Of a DNA stretch of 64,000 bases, positions 12,783-25,692 are shown piece by piece. The stretch is from Panax quinquefolius (Eukaryota > Streptophyta > Magnoliopsida > Apiales > Araliaceae). The notes beneath the pieces were generated by a model that saw only the letters and a list, made by a program, of their open reading frames with translations, was not told where the DNA came from and searched no databases. Numbering within the stretch: position 1 is the stretch's first letter; the number at the start of each line of letters is the position of its first letter. A program made the translations under genes and the position numbers. The stretch is from positions 31,216,293-31,280,292 of the forward strand of contig CM035173.1 in NCBI GenBank assembly GCA_020205615.1, read 5' to 3'.

Positions 12783-12920
12783 TATAGTTTCACATTCTGA
12801 GACGTCGAACCACTTGTCGTTTCACATTACGAGCGTCGAACCACTTGTCGTTTCACATTCTGAGCGTCGAACCACTTTTCTTTTCACATCACCGATCGTC
12901 GAGCCACTTGCCTTTTCACA
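12783..12920 (+). repeat. About 40-bp tandem repeat next to the LTR B TATA box
   Basis: Three to four diverged units contain CGTTTCACATT and GAGCGTCGAACCACTTG. It ends about 25 bp before the TATA box. The 3' LTR has a shorter version at 20214-20325. Confidence 0.75.
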
Positions 12921-12945
12921 TGGCGGTCTTAAGCTAGAAATCTTC

Positions 12946-12954
12946 TATAAATAG
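12946..12954 (+). promoter_or_regulatory. TATA box of LTR B1
   Basis: TATAAATAG is preceded by the repeat arrays and followed by AGGCTAGTGCTTCATT, so the cap site should fall near 12980. The same site in LTR B2 is 20351-20359. Confidence 0.75.
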
Positions 12955-13194
12955 AGGCTAGTGCTTCATTATTTTTCACGAATTCATTCAAGCTATAGAG
13001 AGAAAAGTATAGAGAGAATAAGAGAAAGAAGAAGAGTATTTTTTTTCTACTTACTTCTTTGCGATATTCAATCTCCTACCAAAAGTAAGGGTGTTATTCT
13101 TTCTTATTCATGAAGAGAAGCATTGTTATTCCATTTGCTTATTATTACATTGGAATAACTTTGTATCGTGAGTTTACCTATACTTGGTGACATT

Positions 13195-13450
13195 CTTCTA
13201 TTATTACATTGGAACATCACATGCATGTGTTTTTTACAGGACTACAGGTTAAATCTTTATTATTATTACATTGGAACATCACATGCATGTGTTTTCACAG
13301 GACTGGTTCCGTCTTTATTATTATTACATTTGGAACATCACATACATGTGTTTTACTGGGACTGGTTCCAAATCTTTATTATTACATTGGAACATCACAT
13401 GCATGCGTTTCTTCACGGACACAGGTTTAGATTATTTATTATTACATTGG
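13195..13450 (+). repeat. About 58-bp minisatellite in the LTR B leader
   Basis: At least four units hold TTATTATTACATTGGAACAT, CACATGCATGTG and CAGGACTGGTT. They lie downstream of the TATA box, so they are in the predicted transcript. A related array is at 20590-20865 (LTR B2), and a diverged one at 24000-24480 (LTR C). The open frames across it (LLLHWN-type repeats) are by-products of the repeat. Confidence 0.82.
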
Positions 13451-14566
13451 AATAACTTTTTTTTTGCTGCGATCTATCGCGTGCATGGTGATTTCTTTTG
13501 TTATTCCATTCTTTATTATACCCGTTTGGTTAAAACTTTGACTTCTATACTCCATGAAATTAGTGGAATATCCTTGATATTTGCGCTTCATCGATATCTT
13601 TTCATGGAAATATTCTTACGATCATTCTTGAATTTTACTCTACAAAAAACGATATCGTGTTGACAATTTGGATGTTATTAATTCTGGATAAATTAATTCT
13701 TGAACTTGTTTTATTGAATTCTTATATCATTGTCATCATCCTCATGTTTATATTATGTTGAAAGTCATACATGGCACATGGTGCATAGATGGACTTGGTA
13801 TGATTATGACCGAGAGACTATTGATTGTAATCATGGCCAGTAATGTTACAAATGATGTGGTAAAAATCCTCGATGGCCGTAGTGCATTGATGGGCGATTG
13901 TTGGCATGATCATGACCATTAATGAATACACAAAATATTCTTGGCGTAGTAGTGCATGAATAATTGTGGTGCGTGATCTTAAAGAATATCCTTGGCCGTA
14001 GTGCGGGGGTGATTCGATGATGTGGAATATTTATTAAAAGTGAGTCTCGGCTATAAAATGATGAAAAAAACCTTTTAAATCATAAAAGATAGTAGATTTT
14101 ATTTTCTACTTGACTCTTTTAATGGATTGCTTGTTCATTTGCTGATTAAACTTGATGTTTATTATATTTTATCGGTTTAACAACTTTTGAAGACTAATGA
14201 TAATTTATTACGCATTATCTTAGTCATAATATTTCTTCTTGGGCTAGTTGAGCTCACCCTTTCTTTCCTTTGTTCTCTTGAGAAAATGAGAATATAGGCG
14301 AGGGCGAGTCGGGGAGCAGAGTGATGGTCGAGAGGATAGCATTAGTAGTCCTCACTATTACGTGAAATAGTGTGATAATAATTGTAATGAGGACTCCTTT
14401 TGAGTTTGTATAATCTCTAGTAGACAATATTTGTATTCAAACTCACGATTTATATTTTTATATTATTATACCACGACAGTTATATTAGTAAGTTGTATTT
14501 AAATTACATACCATGTATCGGCGACCCAAGATGGGTGATGTATACCTAATTTTGGGGGCGTCACGA

Positions 14567-14578
14567 TTAGTATCGAGC
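14567..14578 (+). other. Primer binding site of element B, iMet-like
   Basis: TTAGTATCGAGC follows the 5' LTR of element B. It is one substitution away from the site at 6717-6728. Confidence 0.55.
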
Positions 14579-14739
14579 TTAGGGATATGATCCACAGCTA
14601 AGATGTGAGAATAGTACTAGGAGGGGAGGCAGGGAATACCTTATTAGTATGACCTACTAAGTTTATGTGCTATTTTATTGGTTGGTCGAGAATATAGGGA
14701 TAATATGTTACATGTCGATTAACCTTTTGTTTTGTGGCG

Positions 14740-17700
14740 ATGTCTGAAAATGACATCGAGAATGTTGAGAATAGCAATGGAGCCTGACGATCGTTGATTC
14801 ACCATATCGATAATCGGGATAATGTGCATCGAGGCGGCGACAATCCTCATACAAACAACAACCTTGACCAAATGATGAATGATCAAATGTTGGAGGCTTT
14901 ATCTGATTTATGCAACAATGGCGATGAGGCGCGACTCTGTCCAAAATGTGGGTGGAAACACGGAAAACTCTCGGTGGTCACCATTAAACAATTCAAGGCT
15001 GGGACCACCGGAGTTTAAGGAGAGCAAAACCACTTACGGCGGAAGCATGGATAAAAGCGAGATTACCAAGATATTTGATGTCTTGGGATGCTCAGAAGAA
15101 GCAAAAGGTTCCCTTCTTGCCTTTATGTTGCTGGCGGAGGCGATTCTTGGTGGGAATCGGTAAAAGCGTACTCGACTTTGCTTTGTCTTGAAGATATCTT
15201 GGGAGAAGTTCGAGGAGGCATTCAACGACAAATACTTTCAAAAGTATTACGCCACATGAAGGAGGTGGAGTTTATCAAGTTGGAACAAAACAATATGGCC
15301 AGTAATACGATACGAGGCAAAATTTGCGGAGTTATCACGGTTTTAATCCCACTTGGTGGATAATGAAGAAGAATGGCGCGAATGTTTTTAAGAGGTTTGA
15401 AGCGGGAATCGTCGACATCTTATTTCTCATAAAGCGTGTTTTATATTGAGATGTTGTAAATAGGGCTCGATTAGTGGAAGCGCGATAATGAGTCAACCTT
15501 GACTAAAAAGAAGCGGTAAGCAAAATTATAATACCGGAGAGTAGTCGTCGAGCGGTGACAACAAGCGTGGAGGAATCAACGGGCGAATATGGTAACCACT
15601 TGATGGTAATCGGGGCCAAAACAATAAGAATGGACATTTCAAAAGGAGATTCAACAATGATGGAAAGGCGTCGGCACACTGACACCGTTGTTAAGGAAGG
15701 AAAAAGACCACTATCATATGCTTCAAATGCGGAGGAGAGGGACACATCGATCAAATTAGCGTGCGATGTCGTCAAAGCGTGTTATAATTGTGGAAGAAGG
15801 TCACTTAGCTCGATTTTGTCGTTTCTGAAGAGACAAATTCAGCTAGGATGGAGGCACCAAAAGTAGTCCCGAAAAAATCAAAAGCCGGTAGTCTGAGGAG
15901 GCGTTTGTTGTGACCTCCCGAAAGCGAGGAACTCGAATGAGGTCATCACGGGTAAGCTTATCATAAACTCTAATGAAATCTATACTTTATTTGATCTGGG
16001 TTCTACCCATTCTTTTATTTCTCTACTTGCGCTCATCGATTAAATTTGACTCAGGAGAAATTAGACTTTGACTTATCTGTGGAAACTCAGTTGGGAGAAA
16101 CCTTCATTACATCCACTTGTTTATAAGTCTTGTTTGGTTCAAATCGGTACCCTCACATTACACATCGATCTTATTTCATTAAAAATACTTGCATTTGGCG
16201 TGATTACTAGGGATTGATTGGTTAACTACTTATCATACAAAATTGATTGTTTTAAATAAGGTTGTTAGCTTTCATATTCTAATCAACCTATTATCTTGAA
16301 ATTCAAACGACCAAACCATTAAAATCAATCACGGTCATCTCAAGCCATAAAGCTATTCGTTTATTGAAAAAGCGGATGTCAAGCTTTCTTAGCTCATATC
16401 ACTGATTTAAACAAAAATCGTCGGTTTTGAGCGATATTTCTATTGTTAATAAATTTCTGACGTATTCCAGAAGAACTTCTGGCCTACCCCAGGCGTGAAA
16501 TTGAATTTTGTATCGACCTTGAACACGATACAAAACCTATTTCCAAAGCCCATGTCGAATGGCTCTATTGAACTTGAGGAGTTAAAGACCCAATGCGAGG
16601 AATTGTTAGACATTGGCTTTATTAGTCCTAGTACTTCTCCTTGGGGTGCTCTGTTACTATTAAGTGAAGAAGAAAGATGGGAGTATCGACTTTGTATTGA
16701 TTATCGGGAGTTGAATCATGTCACCATCAAAAATAGGTATCCATTGCCACGTTGATGATGACTGTTTGACCCGATTCAAGAGGCAAATTCTTTTCAAAGA
16801 TTGATCTTAGTTAGGATATCACCAATTGAAGATTAGAGCCGTGACATTCAAAGGCGGCTTTCGAACTTCGATGCGGGCATTATGAATTCCTAGTCGTGTC
16901 CTTTGGATTGACTAATGCTCTAACGCCTTCATGGATATGATGAGCCAAGTATTCAAGAATATTTGGATCACTTTGTGGTCGTCTTTATTGATGACATCCT
17001 TATTTATTCCAAAAGCCGTGAAGATCATGAAAGCAACACTTGAAGTGACACTCCAAAAGCTTAAGTGAATATAAGCTTTATGCGAAGTTGAAGAAATCAC
17101 GAGTTACGGCTTGAAGAAGTAGCATTCCTTGGGCACGTGGTATCAAGTCATGGAATATCTGTTGACCCGGCAAAAGATTGAAGCTATTGAAAGTTGGGAA
17201 CAACCTAAATCGATGGCCAAAATCGTAGCTTTCTCGGTTTAGTGGTTATTATCGGAGATTAGTGGAAGGATTTTCTCGAATCGCTACTCCATTATTCGGT
17301 GACTCGGAAAGATCAAAGAAAGTTCGGTTGGAAGCGAAGAATGTGAGAAGAGTTTTCAAGAACTTCGAGAGAGACTTATTTATTTTGTTACGTGAATACC
17401 ATCGGCTCGGAGGATTTGTCATCTACTGATGATGCTTGAGCAAAAGGGTTGGGATGTGTTCTCATGCAACATGGAAAAGTTATAGCCTATGCCTCGCGAC
17501 AACTCAAAGAATATGAGAGGAATTATCCTACTCATGATCTAGAGTTAGCATTTATTATCTTTCACTTAAAATTTGGAGGCATTACTTGTATGGGGAGAAA
17601 GTGGAGATCTTTACGGATCGTAAAAAGCCTCAAATATTTCTTCACTCAAAAGGAACTCGACATGCGACAACGACGTTGGCTTGAAGCTGTTGAAAGATTA

Positions 17701-19361
17701 TGATCGTACCATCGATACCATCTGGAAAAGCGAGCGTGGTAGGCGGCGCATTGAGTAGAAGATCGTATGCAAATCTGAGTGCGATATTGTCAGCGTATGA
17801 GCCCATTTTGTGTGACTTGCAAAGGATGGAGATAGAGTTAAAGACTCGAGGGACCCGTGTGATGATAGCGAATATCTGAGTAGAACCAAACTTTAATCGA
17901 TAAAGTTAAAAAGCTGCTCGAAATTACGGACACGGAGGTGATCGTATGAGGAAGAAAGTGCAAGAAGGTGCTATATCTTGGGAAGCAAGAATCGATGAAG
18001 AAGGAATACTTGAGTCGACTCCGGACTTTGTGTTCTAACGACCACGATTTAAAGTATAATATCATGATGGGCGCCTGACACACACCATTTGCAATCCATC
18101 ACAGGAGTACCAAAATGTATCATGATATTAAATCGTACATTTTGGTGGAAGCAATATGAAGAGAGAGATAAAGCGTTTGTTTATCTCGAGGTGTGTCTAA
18201 CTTGTCAGCGAGTTAAAGCGGAGCATCAAGTACCAAAAGGTCCATTGCAACCACTTGAAATTCGAATGGAAGTGGGAGCACATTACCATGGATTTAGTTC
18301 TGGGTCTTCTAAGGTTTCTCAAAGGCGTTGATGCGATTTGGGTCATTGTTGATAGATTGACCAAGTCTGCTCATTTCTTCTGCGTCTGAGAAACTTATAC
18401 ACTTGAGCGTCTTGCTTTCGTATGTACATAAGCGAGATTGTAAAGGCGCATGGTATCTTGGGTATCCATAGTTTACGATCGAGACCCAAAGATTCACTTC
18501 ACGATTTTGGGTTGGTTTGCAAAAAGCTATGAGCGCGGACTTACGATTTAGCTTCGGCATATCATCCTCGAGCCAGACGGACGATCGGAGAGGACTATTC
18601 AAACTCTTGAAGATCTATTAAGACTACTGTCCTTGATTTCAGGGGAGTTGGGACAAGTTCTTACCATTGGTGGAGTTTTCCTCTGACAACGATTATCAAG
18701 CAAGTATTGGCATGGCTCCATTCGAGCGTTGTATGGAAGAAAGTGTCGTTCTCGATTATCTTTGGGATGAGGTGGGTGAAACAACGTTGTTGGGGCCGGA
18801 GTTGATGCGTATGACTACGGAAAAAGATTGAAGCGATCAAACAGCGTATAAAAACCTCACAAAATCGACAAAAGAGTTATCTTGATCTTCATCGAAAGGG
18901 CGTGGAATTCGATATAGGAGATCATGTGTTGTTAAGAGTTGCTCCATGGAAAGGAGTTACAAGATTTGGAAAGAGAGAAAACTTAATCCTCGATTCATCG
19001 GTCCATTTTAATCCTCGATCGAGTAGGAGCGTGGCTATAGACTTCAACTTTCTGCTTGAATATGTCTAAATGTTCATAACGTTTTCACATATCCATATTA
19101 CGTAAATATGTGAAAGACCGAACCATATTATTGAGTTAGAAGCCGGACGAAATAGCGGAAGATTTGGCGTATGAAGAGGTTCTGTTCAAATCTTGGATAA
19201 GAAGGAACATATTCTACGCTCGAGTTATACCTCAAGTCGAAGTTTTGTGGAGGAACCACGATGTTGAGAAATGACTTGGGAGTTAGAATCGAAATGAAAT
19301 CAAGGTATCCTTACCTCTTGACATACCGAGTCGTACCCTAATTTGAGGCGAAATTTCATAA
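14740..19361 (+). pseudogene. Gag-pol of Tekay-type element B, frame-broken
   Basis: Gag starts near 14740 (MSENDIENVE). The gag core is at 15000-15440 and the zinc knuckle remnant (CYNCGRR) at 15779-15830. The protease is at 15985-16060 (LFDLGSTHSFIS). RT is at 16495-17130: the N-terminal block [25 protein letters not shown] at 16690-16755 and the catalytic [13 protein letters not shown] at 16978-17025. RNase H is at 17400-17700 ([20 protein letters not shown] region). Integrase is at 18080-18700. The C-terminal tail runs to a TAA at 19359-19361. The domain order is standard for gypsy elements. Breaks are mainly small indels, so no long continuous frame remains. Confidence 0.87.
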
Positions 19362-19371
19362 GAAGGGAGGT

Positions 19372-21920
19372 TGTAAGACCCGACTTTTATAAATAAAGAT
19401 GAATTTTCTATAAATATTATTTTTGAATATTATGGAATAAATTTGATATAATGTTATAGTTGTGGGTAATATTTATAAATTTTGCAAAAAGTAAGCAAGT
19501 TGTTATAAAATATTAGTTTGGTGGGGAATATTCTTTTTGTTAGGGAATATTAAATGCAACGGCTCAATCATTAGTGGACCCCACAATGCGGAATTATTAT
19601 CGGATTGAAAAGCGACAAAAATATTTTATATAAAAATAACGGCGGAGGTATTCTGAGTTAAAAGCTGTTGAACTACTACCGGTGGTAAAAAAATGCGATG
19701 TCTGGCGTGGTTGTATAGTAGCACACGGTATTGATTATTGATCTTACGTGAGAAGTCACTTTCGGTATACTCGATTATTACTCTGATAATTCTTGCATCA
19801 TATCTCTTATATTATTGATTCAATTATTGTCACGATATCATCATATAATATGTTATATTATTAAATCAATAATTGAGGCGACAAGTTATAAATGATTAAT
19901 AATTGTTGAAAGATTAAATATGTGTTGATTAAAAATAAAATGATTTGTGGTAATATTTATTCGATCCTTGATGTATATAAAAAGTACATTATGAGGCGTT
20001 TGTGGTAAGTTTGATTATTTTATGGGGGGGCCATATGTCATCATCTAAGAGTCTCTTAAATCGATAGTAATTACCTTTGTCGATAGTAATTACCTTCGTC
20101 GATAATAATTACCTTCGTCGATAGTATTACCTTCGTCGAGTAATTACCTTCCGTCGATAGTAATTACCTTGTGAATAATAATTACCTTAGATCGATAGTA
20201 ATTACCTTTACCGTTACTTGTCGTTTCACATTACGAGCGTCGAACCACTTGTCGTTTCACATTCTGATCGAACCACTTTTCTTTTTTCACATCACGATCG
20301 TCGAGCCACTTGCCTTTTCACATTTCAAGTCTTCTAAGCTAGAAATCTTCTATAAATAGAGGCCTAGTGCTTCATTATTTTCACGAATTCATTCAAGCTA
20401 TAGAGAGAGAAAGTATAGAGAGAATAAGAGAAAGAAGAAGAGTATTTTGTTACTACTCTCTTTGCGATATTCAATCTCTCTACCAAAAAGTAAGGGGTGT
20501 TATTCTTTCTTTTTATTCATGAAGAAAACTGTTTGTTATTCCATTGCTTATTATTACATTGGAATAACTTTTATATCATGTGGTTTACCTATACTTGGTG
20601 ACATTCTTCTATTATTACATTTGGAACATCACATGCATGTGTTTTACAGGACTGGTTAAAATCTTTATTATTATTACATTTGGAACATCACATGCATGTG
20701 TTTTACACAGGACACTGGTTAAAATTTATTATTATTACATTTGGAACATCACATGCATGTGTTTTACACGGACTGGTTCCATCTTTTTATTATTACATTT
20801 GAACATCATCACATGCATGTGCGTTTTTGTGGGACTGAATAATTATTTATTATTACATTGGAATAACTTTTTGTCTGTCATGTAACTGCATCGCATGCAT
20901 GGTGATTTCTTTTGTTATTCCATTCTTTATTATACCCGGTTGGTTAAAACTTTGACTTCTATACTCCATGAAATTAGTGGAATATCCTTGATATTTGCGC
21001 TTCATCGATATCTTTTCATGGAAATATTCTTCTCGATCATTCTTGAATTTTACTCTACAAAAGCGATATCATGTTGACAATTTGGACGTTATTAATTCTG
21101 GATAAATTAATTCTTGAACTTGTTTTATTGAATTCTTATATCATTGTCATCATCCTCATGTTTATATTATGTTGAAAGTCATACATGGCTTTTGTAGTGC
21201 ATAGATGGACTTGGTATGATTATGACCGAGAGATTATTGATTGTAATCATGGCCAGTAATGTTACAAATGATGTGGTAAAAATCCTCGATTGGCCGTAGT
21301 GCATTGATGGGCGATTGTTGGCATGATCATGACCATTAATGAATACCTGAATATTCTTGGCCCGTAGTGCATGAATAATTGTGGTCGTGATACTAAAGAA
21401 TATCCTTGGCCGTAGTGCAGGGGTGATTCGATGATGTGGAATATTTATTAAAGCTGAGTCTCAGCTATAACAGTGATAAAAAACCTTTTAAATCATAAAA
21501 GATAGTAGATTTTATTTTCTACTTGACTCTTTTAATGGATTGCTGGTTCCGCTGTAGTTAAACTTGATGTTCATTATATTTTATCAGTTTAACACTGTTG
21601 AAGGCTAATGATAATTTATTCTGCATTATCTTAGTCATAATATTTCTTACTGGGCTAGTTGAGCTCACCCTTTCTTTCTTTATTCTCTTGAAAATGAGAA
21701 TATAGGCTTGGGACGAGTCGGGGAAGCGGAGTAATGGTCGAGAGGATAGCATTAGTAGTCCTCACTATTACGTGAAATAGTGTGATAATAATTGTAATGA
21801 GGACTCCTTTTGAGTTTGTATAATATCTAGTAGAGACAATATTTGTATTCAAACTCATTTGTTAGTATTTTATTATATGTACAAGATGGGTTATATTAGT
21901 AAGTTGTATTTAAATTTAAA
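19372..21920 (+). repeat. 3' LTR, subfamily B (3' end truncated)
   Basis: It starts TGTAAGACCC after a polypurine tract and follows LTR B1 closely. It has an eight-copy 20-bp array (20063-20213), a TATA box (20351-20359), the 58-bp array (20590-20865) and hairpins (21185-21425). It breaks off in TTGTATTTAAATTTAAATTG near 21920, about 60 bp before the expected end, where A-type LTR takes over. Confidence 0.85.
20351..20359 (+). promoter_or_regulatory. TATA box of LTR B2
   Basis: TATAAATAG sits in the same context as 12946-12954, between the repeat arrays and the GA-rich leader. Confidence 0.7.
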
Positions 21921-22988
21921 TTGCATGTGTTTGGAATTTGCTTTGAAATATTGATCTGAAGTTTTATCAAATTTGGAACTTTTGGTGTCTGAGTTACTAT
22001 TCACGTGTACTGGCCTTATTCACGATATTATCTACCCTTATTCACGAATACTTGACTATTCATCGAAAAATGAAAATTTTCCTTTTAAGTCTAAAATATA
22101 TCTATTGTGGATACTAGCTTTGATTGTATCCATGTTTTGATCATTCTTGAATTTTACACCACTATGATTATTTTTGAGGTATTTTGGACATGGATAAAAC
22201 AAAGTACGAATCCTTAATCCTTAATCCTTGTCATTTTGTTTCACTGGATTCGTGTTCTTTAAAAATATTTTTCATCATCCTCAGTCTTAAATGATGATAT
22301 TATTGAATATCTTTGGCCTGTAGTGCAAAGATGAATGATTTCTGATGAATATCTTTGGCCCGTAGTGCAAAGATGAACAGGTGTTTAGATGAACATGACC
22401 AACTGATGAATATCTTTGGCATGTAGTGCAAAGATGAATATTTGATTCCAGATGTATATTGATTGATGTTACAGGGATAAAAGATAGATGATGAACTTTT
22501 AAATTCATACATAGAAGATAGTAGTTTGCATTCTCTACTTAACTCTTCTAATGAATTATTATTTTCGCTGCGAATATTGATTTAAAACTTGTTGTCTATT
22601 GTATTCTATTAGATTTTTCCCTGTTGAAGACTAACGATAATTTATTGTATATTATCTTAGTCATAATATTCTTTACTGGGCTAGTTGAGCTCACCCTTTT
22701 CCTTTTTGTTCCATTTTTTTCTTCTCGGAGGCGAGAATATAGCGAGTATGAGCTCTGGGTATGGAATGAAGGTTCTAGAGAGAGTTGTTTAGTAGTCCTC
22801 ACCATTTTGTAAAATAATGTATCAATAATTATGATGGGGATTTATTTGAGTATAGATATTGTCTAGAAGATAATATTTGTACTCAAACTCACAATTTTAT
22901 CATTGTAATAATAAAGTTGTAGTTGTTTCGCATACCATGTATTGACAACTCGTAATGGGTGATGTATACCTATTTTGGGGCGTCCACA
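21921..22988 (+). repeat. 3' part of LTR A3
   Basis: It resumes the A-type LTR at the equivalent of about 5687 (TTGAAATATTGATCTGAAG) and runs to GGGGCGTCCACA at 22988, with the three-hairpin cluster at 22312-22440. With 11467-11946 it would rebuild one LTR lacking about 1.1 kb. Confidence 0.75.
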
Positions 22989-23061
22989 ATCCTCACTGAT
23001 TGCTCGGCATACCAGTGTATCGTACGTAAATTTCGAGGCTAAATTCCATAAGGAGGGAGAT
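22989..23061 (+). pseudogene. Last 70 bp of a gypsy internal region
   Basis: This short piece is equivalent to the pol C-terminus and polypurine tract (AATTCCATAAGGAGGGAGA) just before LTR C. The rest of that element's internal region is absent. Confidence 0.65.
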
Positions 23062-25692
23062 TGTGAGACCTAGATTTTATGAATAAATATTTAATTATCT
23101 CAAATATTTTTTTAAATTTGATATAATGTTATAGTTGTGGGTAGTATTTATAAATTTTGCAAAGTATGCAAGTTGTTATATAATATTCGATTGGTGGGGA
23201 ATATTCTTTGGTTTGGGAATATTCGTATGCGATGGCACAATCATTAGTGGACCTCATGGGAATTATTGTCGGATTGAGAAAACGACAAAAATATTTTATG
23301 AAAATAACTACGGAAGTTTTACCGTTGATCTTGTTGAACTACTCGGTAGTAAAAGTATAATAATCTGGCGTGGTTGCTTAGTAGCACACGATATTGATTA
23401 TTGATGTTTATGTGAGAAGTCACTCAGTTTTGTTCAATTATTGGTACAATAGTTGCTTTGCAAGTATCTCACAATATTTGATTCAATTATTGTTGATTTA
23501 TAAGTTTTGTTTTATTAGTATTATTAACGTAATAAAACAGAAACATCTTTATATAAAAAATGAATACTTTTATAAAGTTATTCGCTTTATTAGATAATAA
23601 TTAGATTATATTATATTTTATTATGCATAGTGTTGCATAATGCTCGCATAAGGTTTGCAGATAGTAAAAATATTTTTATATAAAATAGAATATATTATAT
23701 TTTATTTAAAAGATTTTGCTTTAAATATGGATAGTCGATTAAAGTAAATCAATCTGGACCGCTTCATAAGTTAGTTACTATGCATTCCATTTTCTATAAA
23801 TAGAAGCTCATTCCTTCATTATTTTCTTATTTAATTCACTTGAAACTCCGGAGAGAAATTATAGAGAAACTATAGAAAAGTGTTCTGCTACTTCCCTACT
23901 CTTATATTCAGTTTCTTTTACGGTAAGGGGTATTATTTCTTTCTTATTTATGAAGAGAACTTCATTATTCCATTCTTTATTATTATGTTGGAATAACTTT
24001 GTTTATCAAGACCGCATACATGGTGAAATTCTTCTATTATTCCGTTCATTATTATTACGTTTGAGTATCCTATCTGCACGTGCGTTTCTGGGACCGGTTC
24101 CATTATTTATTATTACATTGGAATAACTTTGCTGGTCGCGATTCTATCGCATGCATGGTGATTTCGTTGTTATTCCATTCTTTATTATTCTGCCGGAATA
24201 TCACGTACTGCATTTACGTCCGGACTGGTTCCATTATTTATTATTACGTCGAAATATCCTATCTCGTGCATTTACGCCGGGACTGGTTCCATTATTTATT
24301 CTTACGCGCCGGAATATCCATCTGCATGCGTTTACCTAACCTGGTTCCATTATTTATTATTACATTGGGAATAACCTATATGTGCGATCTATCGCATTTA
24401 CACGGTGAATCCTTCTATTATTCCATTCTTTATTATTCTCATTTGGAATAACTTTTAATATGTGGATTACCACATACATGGTGAATGATCCTTTGTATTC
24501 ATTCCTTATTAAATTGTGGAAATGATGCAGATATCGTGGATTATCGCATGGCGGTGAAAATCCATTTACGCTTTCATATATTCTATTATACTCAATTGGT
24601 TAAAGTTTTGGCTTCTATACTCCATGAAATTAGTGGAATATCCTTGATATTTAAGCTTCATCCAAAGATATCTTTCCATGGAAATATTCTTCTGAGCATT
24701 CTTGAATTTTACTCTATAAAGCAGTATCATGTTGACAATTTGAACATTATTGGTTCTTGGATAAATTAATTCTTGAACTTGTTTTATTGAATTTGTATGT
24801 CACTGTCATCATCCTCATGTTTATATTATTTTGAAAGTCATCTGTGGCATGTAGTGCATAGATGGACTTGGTATGATTATGACCAGGGATTATTCGGTAT
24901 AATCATGACCGTAATGTTACAAATGATGTGGTAAAAGTCCTCATTGGCCCGTAGTGCATTGATGGATAGTTTTTGGTATGATTATGACTATGGATTCTCT
25001 TCGGCCAAGGGAGCAAAGATGAATTGTTTTATGGAATGATCAAGACCGTTGATGAAAAACACGATTATCTTTGGCCCGTAGTGCATGGATAATTAAGTGG
25101 TCATGATATCTTAAAGAATATCCTTGGCCTGTAGTGCAGGGATGATTTAATGATGTGGATTATTTATTGAGCTGAGTCTCAACGATAAAAGTGATGAAAA
25201 ACTTTTTAAATCATTAAAGATAGTAGATTTTATTCTCTACTTGACTCTCTTAATGGATTGCATGTTCCGCTGCAGTTAAACTTGATGTCTATTGTATTTT
25301 ATCAGTTTAACATTGTTGGAGACTAATGATAATTTATTCTACATTATCTTAGTCATAATATTTCTTACTGGGCTAGTTGAGCTCACCCTTTCTTTCACTG
25401 TTCTCTTCAGGAAATGAGAACGTAGCAGTGACTAGTCAAGGGACGGAGTGATGGTCCAGATGATAGTATTAGCTAGTAGTCCTCACTATTACGTTAAATA
25501 GTGTGACAATAAATGTAATGAGGACTTATTCGAGAGTGGATATTATGCAGAAGATAATATTTGTATTTAAACTCAAAGATGTGTTTTGTCGTATTTTACA
25601 CGACTGCTGTATTATTAGTTTGTATTTGAATTTTGTACCATGTATTTGGCGACTAAAGATGGGTGATGAATACCTATTTTGGGGGCGTCACA
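23062..25692 (+). repeat. LTR, subfamily C (lone 3' LTR)
   Basis: It starts TGTGAGACCTAG and ends GGGGGCGTCACA, about 2.63 kb. It shares the layout of A and B: GAATATTC motifs (23181-23226), TATA box (23795-23803), a diverged leader minisatellite (24000-24480), a hairpin cluster (24835-25145) and the conserved GGGCTAGTTGAGCTCACCC block (25370). No second C-type LTR is in the window. Confidence 0.82.
23795..23803 (+). promoter_or_regulatory. TATA box of LTR C
   Basis: TATAAATAG is followed by AAGCTCATTCCTTCATT, matching the start-site context of LTR B. Confidence 0.65.

Larger units (their letters stand above)
11947..14565 (+). repeat. 5' LTR, subfamily B
   Basis: It starts TGTAGACCCC and ends GGGGGCGTCACG. 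In order it holds a U3 with GAATATT motifs (12080-12130), a 20-bp minisatellite (12631-12782), a roughly 40-bp repeat (12783-12920), a TATA box (12946), a CT- and GA-rich leader, a 58-bp minisatellite in the transcribed part (13195-13450), the hairpin cluster (13780-14010) and the conserved block near 14239. Confidence 0.88.
11947..21920 (+). mobile_element. Tekay-type gypsy element of subfamily B, nested in LTR A3
   Basis: This is a nearly full-length element with 5' LTR 11947-14565, primer site 14567, broken gag-pol 14740-19361, polypurine tract 19361 and 3' LTR 19372 to about 21920. The 3' LTR lacks its last 60 or so bases. The LTR sequence differs from subfamily A in its 5' two thirds but shares the 3' block and the internal coding region. 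The two LTRs are very alike, including eight copies each of a 20-bp repeat. Confidence 0.85.

Noticed and set aside
13168..13663. Open frames rich in LLLLHWN and TCMCF repeats (also 20580-20885 and 24080-24451)
   Set aside because: They are readings of the 58-bp leader minisatellite in several frames, with no codon bias and no homologous domain.
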